In this document: positions 12,363-43,900 of the stretch, piece after piece
How the letters are laid out: every line of letters starts with the position of its first letter
Position numbering within the stretch: the stretch's first letter is position 1
Source of the DNA: Haliclystus octoradiatus
Lineage: Eukaryota; Cnidaria; Staurozoa; Stauromedusae; Haliclystidae
Assembly: GCA_916610825.1 (NCBI GenBank)
Contig: OU744449.1
Span: forward strand, 24,999,793 to 25,063,792
Length of the DNA stretch: 64,000 nt
Reading direction: 5' to 3'
Made by a program: the position numbers and the translations under genes
The notes under the pieces: model-generated
Seen by the model: the letters and a program-made list of their open reading frames with translations, nothing else
Told to the model about the DNA's origin: nothing
Database searches by the model: none

Positions 12363-13450
12363 TTTGTTCTACGCTGTTCAAGAAACAGTCATCACTTTCA
12401 AAATAAATAACTTGATGCTGCTCTCCCAGTTCGGTAGTACTGTAGATAAAAATCAATATATAATTGTTTTTTCTCATTTTATTTTTAACATGTTCATTGG
12501 AAAAGATGCTCGACAATACCTCTATTATCCCGCATACAATAGCGTGTTTCTATGTGAAATGAAGCGAGGCACATACTTTTTGTCAATGGTCCTGGTATAT
12601 ATAATAGCCATGAGTCAAAAAGGATAACTCCGCAAAATGCGGTGTCGTGAAATTTTCAGAAAATACACCACGTATCCATTAAGTTTTTCCACAAATAAAA
12701 AAATAATATCCCATTATTATCAGTTCTGAATTATCAAATATTTTGTATTTGTTACTTGCCTTACTTTGGTATTTAGTTCACTATACTTTCGAACAAAATA
12801 TCAAAATGCATCAAAAAGTTATCATCATCAGTACAAACTTTTTTTCAAAGGACTGATAGTTAGACAAAAGAGATAGTCATTCTTTTCGAAATAAAAATAG
12901 TCCTTCAAATTTGTAAATATAGACGATCAAAAATTAGCATGGAACCTGGAGAAATGAAATAAAACGTAATCATTGTGATACTGTATCATCTGCATGTACT
13001 CATGACATATGCTGACGCAAGAGCAGTACGAAACTGATCACGGAACTAACATCATATCCTCGTACTGATTACGTAAAACTTCACTGGCTGAATCGGTGGG
13101 ATTTGCATTTAGGGAGCATTCACAATTGACGTCAACCAGTAAAGGAAGGGGTTCATAAAAAATTGAACAAAGTTGACATTGGGAGGGGGGCCTTGGCTAT
13201 TAGTTGATGTCAACTTTTGAAAAAAAAAATTACGTTTATAAAAACAGCTCTAGCAGCTGTCTTAAGGTAACTAATATTTTGATTTTCTGCATCATTTAAC
13301 AGACAGGTGTTAGCCGCTCATATATATATATATATAATATGTTTCAAATTTAATAAAAATTTAAAAGTATTGGCAGGTGAACAGTGCTCAATGCTTGTAA
13401 ATAGCAGAGCGGTAAATAATAATAGAGTCAAGAAAGACACACCATTTTTG

Positions 13451-13492
13451 CTGTTACTTGAAGTTTCACGTTGTTGAACGATCATCAGACAG
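13451..13492 (-). ncRNA. Type I hammerhead ribozyme, tandem copy 1
   Basis: Minus strand: stem I CUGU (13492-13489), core CUGAUGA (13488-13482), stem II CGUU/AACG closing loop CAAC, GAAAC, loop UUCAA, cleavage triplet GUA (13457-13455), stem I partner ACAG (13454-13451). Stem III is only two base pairs, as in many mobile-element hammerheads. Cleavage is expected between 13455 and 13454. Confidence 0.75.
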
Positions 13493-13800
13493 AATACAAT
13501 TTATTCTTTTTGAACTTTTCTTTTCTTTAACATCCGTCTCTTACACCAACTATGCGTATCTTACGTTTTTCTCCTTTTTTACTCTACTGTTTTAGATTTT
13601 TGTTTTATATATATATTAAACTAATATTTTGATTTTCTGCATCATTTAACAGACAGGTGTTAGCCGCTCATATATATATATATATAATATGTTTCAAATT
13701 TAATAAAAATTTAAAAGTATTGGCAGGTGAACAGTGCTCAATGCTTGTAAATAGCAGAGCGGTAAATAATAATAGAGTCAAGAAAGACACACCATTTTTG

Positions 13801-13842
13801 CTGTTACTTGAAGTTTCACGTTGTTGAACGATCATCAGACAG
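13801..13842 (-). ncRNA. Type I hammerhead ribozyme, tandem copy 2
   Basis: Identical to the copy exactly 350 bp to the left. Co-transcription of both would release a linear 350-nt monomer with hammerhead-generated ends. Confidence 0.75.
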
Positions 13843-14016
13843 AATACAATTTATTCTTTTTGAACTTTTCTTTTCTTTAACATCCGTCTCTTACACCAAC
13901 TATGCGTATCTTACGTTTTTCTCCTTTTTTACTCTACTGTTTTAGATTTTTGTTTTATATATATATTAGCAGACTATCTATTTACTTACAACAATATCTC
14001 ATATACAATTTGTATT

Positions 14017-14058
14017 CTGTCTGATGATCGTTTAACAACGTGAAACTTCAAGTAACAG
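14017..14058 (+). ncRNA. Type I hammerhead ribozyme, opposite orientation
   Basis: Stem I CTGT 14017-14020 pairs with ACAG 14055-14058. Core CTGATGA is 14021-14027, stem II CGTT/AACG 14029-14040 with loop TAAC, GAAA 14042-14045, and cleavage triplet GTA 14052-14054. It is the inverted partner of the two minus-strand copies. The flanking arm (GCAAAAATGGTGTGTC and onward) is shared in inverted form. Confidence 0.75.
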
Positions 14059-14959
14059 CAAAAATGGTGTGTCTTTCTTGACTCTATTATTATATATATA
14101 TATATATGGATAACTCACTGAAGGCAAGAAAACATAAACATTCTTCTAATGTTTTTAATTGCGATTTATTTTTGGAATTTTCGACAGTTAGAGGGGGGAG
14201 GTAGCTGAAAGTTGACAGGCAATGAGGAGGGGATGCTTGTAGAAGTTGACATCGGTTGACAGTAGGTGGAGCGGGTTGCCTGTGACCCAAAAATAGGTTG
14301 ACGTCCATTGAGAATCTTCATTAATATAAAATTCTATCAATGAAGTTTTATTGATTGGTATATTGATGATAAATGTTTTAAAAAAGTAGTTGGTGGCACA
14401 TTCTATAAAAACGCAAGCATATAGTGTTTGGGCGAAAACCGCACTATTACTTAGTAACTATTTACAACATTTCAAATAGCCTCGTTAGTAAGACGTTAAC
14501 CTCCTTTTATGTAAGCACGCGTCAATATTGTAATATTGTAATAATTAACCTTTTGTAGTGACGTAATAATGTAGTATAAATAGTTCGATTTTGTATTAGT
14601 TAGGCAGTTATGCCAAGCTAAGCCAAATTATGCGGTAGTTTTGTGGAGTATTGAGCTAACTCCTCATTAGAAAGAAAGTAAAGTAAGATTGGTTGTGTTC
14701 ATTTGTGTGGTTCATCCAATGCTTGATCTTTTGAGTTTAGAAGTACACTCTTATATTATAAATACAGTCCTCATTCGTAAGAACATATCATAGTAAAGGA
14801 AATTATTTTAAGACTATTTCAAAATACTGCAAGGCAATTATTTCGCATAGCTATACAGTCATCCAATAGAAAGTTATAATAGGATGATCGAGCTTTAATA
14901 ACTTAATTGTTGCATATCCAGATTCATCAAGAATGAATTTTCATAATTAGTCATCTACT

Positions 14960-15200
14960 ATGTAAACGTCGATGTATGTCCTCTATGGTCACCTTCAAGG
15001 CATCATCCATCAATGACATAGAAAATGTCCAAAGAAAATTTACAAGGCGCGTGATTGGAATAATTGGCATGGATCGCCCCAACTACTGGGAAAGGCTACA
15101 TCAGCTCAAAACCTACAGCCTCCAAAGACGGAGAGATCGTTTTTGTATCATTGATGTCTGAAAATGCATCCATGAATATACTCCAGATCCAGGTTTCAAT
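14960..15200 (+). mobile_element. CR1/Jockey-type retrotransposon fragment
   Basis: The frame at 14976-15161 reads NDIENVQRKFTRRVIGI and YWERLHQLKTYSLQRRRDR, the IE-VQR-FT-R...Y.ERL..L...SL..RR block at the end of non-LTR reverse transcriptases. After a stop, KCIHEYTPDPGF follows in the next frame. Confidence 0.75.
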
Positions 15201-15943
15201 TATTCAGTTTTTCAATCAATCAAGATTATTCAATTATTATTATTATTATTAAGAATCAATTATTCAATCAAGAGCTTTTCTGATGCAAAAATTGAGCATC
15301 GCAATTCAGAGAGGTAACTGCACAAGCATTATGGGAACTTTACTGACTTGTGATGGCATTACAGACATTTTTAACATGTAGATAATATGCAAAGTTCAAA
15401 GTTGTAAATAGTTTTTTAGATCTTACATCTTCGTTGTTTTTTTCTTTTTTTTAGAAAATATAAAATGATTAATTAAAAACGGATTAAAATATAATGAAAT
15501 TATTCAGTCAGCCCTTGAACTGGCATCCGAATAATCTTGCCTAGAATTTATCATTCAATTCCGATACAAGTTAAGCGGTTGCGAGGAACATCTTTTCTAT
15601 ACCATCTTCTCTTCAACATCCTCCCAAATAACTTGCGTGGGTTGAACACTTTTATGAATCATTAGAGTTTCAATTATAGCTCAGATAATTTGTTATCATT
15701 AATACCGACCAACCAACAATTAATGGACTAATCAGGGCTTCTCCTTCCAACAATCTGATTGATCAAATTCAACAAATGAAATACAGTACCATATCTCGTA
15801 TATTTCATTTTAACTTTCATTAGAAACCCTTTAATTTGTTTGAAGATAGTTTTACACATCCTTGATTGAATGAAAATATAAATAAATATATAATAAAATT
15901 TATGAATTTAATAATTAATAAACAAAAAATCAGACATTCATAT

Positions 15944-15984
15944 TTGCTATCTATTAGTTTCACGCCAAGGCGATCATCAGATTA
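15944..15984 (-). ncRNA. Decayed hammerhead ribozyme, left arm of a palindrome
   Basis: The minus strand keeps CUGAUGA (15980-15974), the stem II hairpin and GAAAC. The cleavage region reads GAUA instead of GUA, and the stem I 5' strand no longer pairs with GCAA. Probably inactive. Confidence 0.5.
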
Positions 15985-15986
15985 AA

Positions 15987-16026
15987 TTGCCTGATGATCG
16001 CCTTGGCGTGAAATTAATAGTAGCAA
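15987..16026 (+). ncRNA. Type I hammerhead ribozyme, right arm of a palindrome
   Basis: Stem I TTGC 15987-15990 pairs with GCAA 16023-16026. Core CTGATGA 15991-15997, stem II around CGCCTTGGCG, GAAA 16010-16013, cleavage triplet GTA 16020-16022. The C15.2-G16.2 pair is a U-G wobble here. Downstream is the shared module AACAGCTCTGC...GGCATCGAGCAC. Confidence 0.7.
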
Positions 16027-16159
16027 ATATGAATGTCTGATATTTTCGTTTATTAATTATTAAACAGCTCTGCATTTATGGCATCGAGCACTATTGAAAC
16101 AGCAAAGACAACATAAATACCTTGATATTACTAATAAAACTTATGTTTATCTAATAGCA

Positions 16160-16300
16160 GATAATATAGGGCTCTATGTCTTCATTTGACAGAGAGGTAA
16201 ATAATAATAATATATGGAGAAAGAGTCAAAGAATACACATTCTTGACTGTATGAATGTTATTCTTTAACTCTTTCGCCATATATTATTATTATTAAATAA
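16160..16300. repeat. Hammerhead-family hairpin that has lost its ribozyme core
   Basis: The module GGGCTCTATG...CAGAG precedes AATAATAATA and two inverted arms (GGAGAAAGAGTCAAAGAA and TTCTTTAACTCTTTCGCC). The arrangement matches the neighbouring hammerhead elements, but no CTGATGA remains between the arms. Confidence 0.5.
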
Positions 16301-16384
16301 ATATATATAAAAAATAATAATAATGTAATATGAGGTAAAACACATATATGTGAAAGTTCTCAATGTTTGTTAAAAAACAGAGCA

Positions 16385-16540
16385 TAATATAATGTTGAGA
16401 CAAAGATGAGGCAAAGCCTTTCCGTAACTCCAAGCTTCACGTGTTTATTTCACGATCCTTTCTGATGATCGTGAAATAAACACGTGAAACTTAGAGTTAC
16501 GGAAAGGATTTGCTCATCTTTGTCTCAATTTTATAAAAAA
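16385..16540 (+). repeat. Inverted-repeat element with a decayed hammerhead
   Basis: Arms at about 16394-16435 and 16490-16535 are complementary (GAGACAAAGATGAG against CTCATCTTTGTCTC). The right arm keeps CTGATGA (16462-16468), a strong stem II CGTG/CACG with a seven-base loop, GAAAC (16486-16490) and GTT (16496-16498). Stem I next to the core pairs poorly, so activity is doubtful. The left flank holds the shared TTCTCAATGTTTG and CAGAGC module. Confidence 0.6.
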
Positions 16541-17161
16541 AATAAAATAAAATAAAAAATTACTTAAAAAATTAAATTAAGTAAATTAAATACTTAATAA
16601 AACTCAAATTACACTTAGATACTATAATCCTTTTTCCTTATATATGTAAACATCTGCTTACTACTCGAAGGTGGAAACAATGTTTCTTCCTAGTCATTTT
16701 GGCTAAAAGTTGACATGTAAGTTTTAACATAGATAAATACTCTTAGGTATAATTAATTCATATCAAATACTTACATTACATTACACATGTTCAAATTAAT
16801 CAACTAAAATGCAGGAACTAATAAATTGATTTACGTTTGAGAAGTCTTCAATTGATGCACAATTTAACTTCCAATACTATTTCATCATTCCGTATCGCGT
16901 ATGCTATTCGGAAAAGGTCTCGATCATGAATAATCTTTGATTAAAAAACAATACCACAAACAATACTTTCATTGGATTGGAGATGATTAGAAAATGTTTG
17001 AATATACAAATATAGATGTGAACATTTATATAAATATATATGTTTGCTTTTTATTACCCGCGTATATAATAAGCTAAAATGCTTGATTACAAGTAAAATA
17101 TATTATGACCAGATAAAAGAATATATTGTACTTACAGTAGATGTATATTCTAAGTAGCAAG

Positions 17162-17977
17162 TCAGTATATTTTTACTTGTTTGTTCCTCCATTTCCATGT
17201 AGATATCAAACAAGAAATCCCATAACATGTTAAAAATATTGATAACACAGTTAGATAAAATGTAATACGATATTGAATAGTTAATGGTTTCAATTGTGGA
17301 TAAGCATGAACATCAAACTGTCGACTATATTCCAATAAACATGAAAATGAGACACAGCCGATTACGAGACTTATCACATTACATAAAACGTGTTTTTCAG
17401 GTCGTTGATTAACTACAAATGAACCAATTAAACCTTGAAATAATGGAAATGTATGTAAATAATGATTAATAAAACCATGAGTTGGTAATGTAGCTAATAA
17501 TATTGCATCTTCTTCTCTATTTTCACCTTCAATGTATCGCATAATCCAATAAATTAAACAGATTCCTGTACCACCAGATGCAAAAAATGCAAAAATTCGT
17601 TCTTGATAATCGATCAATATGCATAATTTATTCTTGTCAAAATGTTGTGATTCTTGCTGATTTATAAATATCCAAAGCTTTAATACAACTCGAAAACAAC
17701 TGAATATAGACAGAAATAATCCAATATATTGAATATGATGTGTTAAAAATTTCATTCTACCAAACATTGTCAAAACTTTCGGATCTTCAACTATCGTTAA
17801 TTCCAAATATGTTCCACTAATACTGACCAATAGACAAATGAAATAAAATAGATCGATTCGATCACAATTATTATTAATAATATTCCAATAATATTTGAAT
17901 TTAAATTTAAATTTACCACATTCACTGGATACAAACAGTAGTTTCAACATATTGATAAATGCTATGTAAATAAGCAA
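17162..17977 (-). CDS. AIG1/ADTRP-family membrane hydrolase, intronless copy B
   Basis: One frame of 271 residues, paralogous to copy A about 5 kb away in the same orientation. Shared blocks are GRMKFLTHHIQYIG (residues 73-86), ERIF, INHYLHTFP (170-178), NQRPEKH and a late YP. The predicted catalytic Thr and His are T79 and H175. The first about 40 residues are a lysine/phenylalanine-rich extension absent from copy A. The real start may therefore be further in, or a 5' exon may join at the acceptor-like TTTACATAG just upstream of the second in-frame methionine. Identity with copy A looks low outside the motifs, so the duplication is probably old. Confidence 0.82.
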   Translation of the reverse strand: MLIYIAFINMLKLLFVSSECGKFKFKFKYYWNIINNNCDRIDLFYFICLLVSISGTYLELTIVEDPKVLTMFGRMKFLTHHIQYIGLFLSIFSCFRVVLKLWIFINQQESQHFDKNKLCILIDYQERIFAFFASGGTGICLIYWIMRYIEGENREEDAILLATLPTHGFINHYLHTFPLFQGLIGSFVVNQRPEKHVLCNVISLVIGCVSFSCLLEYSRQFDVHAYPQLKPLTIQYRITFYLTVLSIFLTCYGISCLISTWKWRNKQVKIY

Positions 17978-18639
17978 AAAACAACTTTGAAAATCAACAA
18001 CAACAAAAACTTTGTTGATGGATGGTAAACTCCCTTTGCTGTGATCACGTTTGTAGATAGCTGCTTTTCAACAAATCTGTAATCAACCGTAAAAATCTAT
18101 TGTTGATTCATAATGTTTGCTTTGTTATTGTTTTAAAAGCATGGTGTGTATGCATAGTTCAAAATAATACACATGCTTGCTTCTTCGGCAGAATTTTCGT
18201 TGTCCGGCGTCGTTTTGCTGTAAATGTCTACGAATTATACGGCAAACACAGCTTTTAAGCTTCAAATCCTACTGCGGAGCACAGTACAATTGGCGTAATT
18301 AAATAGTATAGATTATAAGTACAAACTTTAAAATTGATAAACGTCCCAGGGAAGAGGGAACAATTATTATAACACATTAATCCAGTGCGTTATCAGGCAT
18401 GACCTTGCACGCACAAGTCACAACCAGATAAGAGCCATCTATTAGAGCCATGTAAAAAGATGGATCTGGTCACAACTCAATACAGGCACGATACAGGAGG
18501 CTAGAGAACTCGAAAACAAAATAAATTCTAATAAAATTCTTGCATGTGACTGAATATACGGTCAACGACTACGCTTTTGAGTAATTAATTAAACAATTAG
18601 TTATTTACTATTCCATTTCCAGCCGATCTTATCATATCG

Positions 18640-18722
18640 TAGTCTGGGTTACAGACCGCGACTCATTCACAAAAGAATCCTATTCTTTCGTGAATGAATC
18701 GCGGTATGTAACGCAGGCTAAT
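18640..18722. repeat. Hairpin MITE, ACAGACCGC type
   Basis: TTACAGACCGCGACTCATTC pairs with GAATGAATCGCGGTATGTAA around a short loop. A related copy is at 39910-40012 (CACAGACCGCAATTCAGTCA). Confidence 0.6.
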
Positions 18723-18954
18723 CATATCACAGATTGAAGATTTACGAAAGCATAGCAAGACAAAAGAGAGAATTGTTGTGTTGTTGATTGAAATAAATCG
18801 GATATTTAATTCGGATTGAAATCAACGAGTCGGTTTAAAAATTAAATCGGATCATCAATCAGCTAATGTTGATTTTACGTCCAGCCTATATAGAGCTCCT
18901 CACCTGAGTTACAGACAAAAGAAGAACGTGCAAATATAAATATTCAGGAGGTCG

Positions 18955-19575
18955 TACACAGTAGTAGTAGTAGTAGTAGCATAGACAGTCACATTTTAGG
19001 AATGTGCCGTCCCTCTTTTGTCTAACCTATTTGCTACGTAAATAACGCCACAAAACACGGTCAGACATAGCTGTCAAAGAAACTTGTAAATAAGACAATT
19101 AACGATACAAAACATTATGAAAAGATACTACTCTCCCATAGCCCCGTTGAAACATCTCCTTCGGTTGCCAGTGAAGGATGTCATGCAGTGGTTGAGGGGC
19201 ATGCGTCTTTGATCTTCGATGTGACCTAAAAAAAGACATCTGACGTTGGTGAGCAATAGCAGAGGCAGAAGGGGAAAGTTTCCTAAGTTTAGCAGTAGAC
19301 AGTAAGTTGGGCCAATGTATTCCTAAAGCATGCCGAAGCATGTGGTTGATAGAACCCACGTTTCAGATGCATATAATAGAACAGGTTCTATCGTGTGTCT
19401 GAACAGTCGTAACGTAACGTCAGTGTTGACATCGGACTCCCAGAATTTATTTAGACCTCTAATGACTGCCCACGCCTGGCCTCTATGTTGGGTTAAATCA
19501 TCTGAAGTAGATGGAAGTACACCTAGGTACTTGAACGAATCTACACGTTCTAGGTACTACGATTCTAGGTTCTAG
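18955..19575 (-). mobile_element. Non-LTR retrotransposon 3' remnant, family 1
   Basis: Minus strand: 19575-19360 reads FKYLGVLPSTSDDLTQHRG, then RLFRHTIEPVLLYASETWVL. 19359-19099 continues in another frame with LRHALGIHWPNLLSTAKLR and [17 protein letters not shown]. This is the C-terminal part of a reverse-transcriptase polyprotein (KYLG, LLYGAETW, LRRILGI-W motifs). Frameshift and stops make it dead. It ends in (TAG)n at 18960-18980. Confidence 0.75.
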
Positions 19576-20674
19576 GTCGCACACACAGATCTGCCAAAGT
19601 TATGTAATGAAAAATCCATTGCTACAGCTTCCCCGGGACAGCTCCGAAATCCAGAACTCATTGGCTACTCGTGTCCCACTAGATTTCTACCGAAGTATAG
19701 TTCCGAAGTATACATCTTTTCCAAGTGGAGTTCAGAAATTTCCAAGTGACGCATTGCAGATTCTTCCAATTCAATTTCAGAAATTTCCAAATGAATATCA
19801 GACAGATAATCTTTACAGGAAACTGTCGATTTCATGCGTATCTGTCAATCATGAAGTTAACGATAACTATATGCACGAATATGGATAGTGAAATTAGCGA
19901 TTGCCGGAGGGTGGCGGAGATTGACGGAGATTAGCGAGGCATCAGATATTTTCAAACCTATATTAGTCACCGGGATTAGTCATTAGACATTTTATATTTG
20001 GAAATTTCTGATATTAAATTGAAATTTTCTGATATTAAATTGGAATTTTCTGAAATTCACTTGGAAAAAGTACCGTCATATTATAACTTAAATTGGAGTT
20101 CGATGTCGTTTCTTCAAGACCAATTCCAACACATTTCATGGCAGATAGGCCTCGATTGTCAACGATGCGCAGCGGCTACTCACAATGCAATTCCCTCTGG
20201 GCTACTTCATCCGCCATCAGAATATGGTATTCATTTAATGTCTTAGATAATAAATTCAACGCTGATTTGACTTTTGCGGGATTTTAATATACCATAGTCG
20301 ACCAGATCTTATCAGATATTAAGATTAAAGAAATCCAAAATGGAATCCAATTTACGATAAATATATATTTATCGAATAATTATTACTATACAATTACTAA
20401 TAATTATAATTATTATCACCATCAAAACATATTTATAAAATAGTCTATTGAAAATTAAAAAGAATGGTGTATATTGAGATTTATCAAATTTGTGCAAATA
20501 TTATACATCTAATTGAAGCATGGCATTGTTTAATTTCATACTACTGTATTTGTGAAAATGGAATATATTCTTATTTCTTAAAGTGAGTAATCCGAACATT
20601 GCTAATTAGACAGCATGTTTAAATATTCAAAAGAATTTAAAATAAATATTGCTCGTTAATTTTCAGACCACAGC

Positions 20675-42350
<21,676 letters not shown>

Positions 42351-43900
42351 TTTATTTAATGACAGATAATGGATAGGATCATGAAAATGGTCGAGCCTAC
42401 ATTACATTGAAGACTTCAAATAATATTCTCCAGCTACATAACTCGTGTTAAAGGCAGCTGGTATAGACATATTACACAAAATTTCCAGACGAAGCGAATT
42501 AGACTGTTATCATATCAAGATGTGTTATGAGAAATCAATAAATTATTCAATGAAATCAAAACCTGCGAAGAAAACTATGCTTCTTAGTTGACATCCAATA
42601 GTCTTCAATACATCTTTCACTTCACACAGAAGCAATCTTGTTAAAGATATTCCCAAAACAGTTGTTTTATTCAACGATTTATTGAGCAAACATTGATTAT
42701 TTGATCAAATGAATTTTACAACTTGATTTGCGTGAAATAAAACAACGACTTTTTGAAGGTTTCGCGGTGGATGGTAACACGTGATCAAAACATCGATTTC
42801 TAATCTGGCCTCCCTGTGAAATGTAGTCTTGTCTCCCTGTTTTCATGATGAATAAAATTTTACAAATTTCGCTCTCGCGAATAATTTTGTGCTCATCTAT
42901 GTCGGCAAGGATTGTCAACACATGTAACTACATGTTTCTGACCGGAATTGCCAATTTTGCATGGCGAAATAGGAATTTTTCCCGAAAAGCAGGCGTGGAA
43001 TTTCCATATTTAGGGAGCTTTAATATTGTAATACTTCCAAATAGCACAATTTTGCAATTTTTGTCTCAAATTTACCTGAAATATTGGTCAATTTTTTATT
43101 GGGGGGTGTCACACCCATGGTCACACCCTCCTTTAGGGTTTACGTCTATTGTCATTAATAATATAATATACATTATATTCGTAAGTTATAGGTAGGGATT
43201 AGGTAACTAGAAAATGTATGGAGCGAGGATCCTAAGATGTACCCACTACCACTTGCTTTAAATAATAACATCTATAGTTGATTGACAAGGATTAAGTGAA
43301 TTTTGCTATGTATCGTACAATCTGAGATTGGATTTAAATATTTCCTGTACAATATATAGTATTACTAATTATTTATAACTAATTAATCCTCAAAATATAT
43401 TGCTTATATACATTTCAATAATACTATATCATAGTCTACCAGTAACAAATATTAAGTCTTCCAAAATTACAAGTATTATAGCATAGAAATAACTTCACAA
43501 TTTCGCCTCAAATGAAACGATTATTATCCTCTACGACTGTTTCTAGAATGTTTTCCCTTCTCTTTCATTAATCTTTGTCTCTCGAAAAGCCTGGCATTGG
43601 ATCGCATTTGATCAGACAGATATCTATTTTATGCATAAAAGTATAGTTCTTATAACCATGATTGTCCAAACAAATGTTATGCGAAAGTTTCTGAGTTAAA
43701 TGCTCCAGAAAGTTGTAAACAACGTGCTTAAATTATTAATTACAAATTCCTATGTAGAAGTGCCCCAATAGCTATATCTTCATGTACTTAACAGTTGCCA
43801 TTGTTTGTTTGTATGCGCTACATTATTATAGCTTTAGACTAAACGATGTGTTATTAAAATCGTAGAAGTAGCATACAGGCTTATTGTTCATCATTTGCGT
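42351..43900. other. Gap between the RUN-PDZ-PTB gene and fucosidase
   Basis: About 1.5 kb containing the upstream region of the first gene and the 3' flank of the second. No repeat or RNA recognised. Confidence 0.4.

Larger units (their letters stand above)
13271..13968. repeat. Exact 350-bp tandem duplication carrying two hammerhead ribozymes
   Basis: Bases 13271-13620 recur at 13621-13968 without a visible difference. Each unit includes a (TA)n run, a module containing GTGCTCAATGC and CAGAGC, and one minus-strand hammerhead. Ribozyme-bearing tandem dimers of this size are the form described for animal retrozymes. A collapsed or duplicated assembly is an alternative explanation for the perfect identity. 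Confidence 0.9.
12363..17161. other. Gap between the two AIG1-like genes
   Basis: 4.8 kb dominated by the hammerhead elements, the 350-bp tandem repeat, a CR1-type fragment at 14960 and AT-rich simple sequence. A partial inverted pair around GGTTGACGTC and GTCAACC words (13120-13215, 14190-14305) brackets the hammerhead array and may be the ends of a host element into which it inserted. Confidence 0.6.
17978..20674. other. Gap between AIG1-like copy B and the RUN-PDZ-PTB gene
   Basis: Holds a hairpin MITE (18640), the non-LTR remnant (18955-19575) and, at 19700-20080, many ATTTCTGA/GAAATTTCC words in both orientations (an imperfect inverted repeat). Nothing coding. Confidence 0.5.

Noticed and set aside
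12364..12627. Plus-strand frame abutting AIG1-like copy A
   Set aside because: No recognisable motif and no sign of coding constraint. It merely starts beside the other gene's ATG.
13271..13968. CRISPR-like or minisatellite array
   Set aside because: Only two long identical units with no spacer pattern. The ribozyme content explains the structure better.
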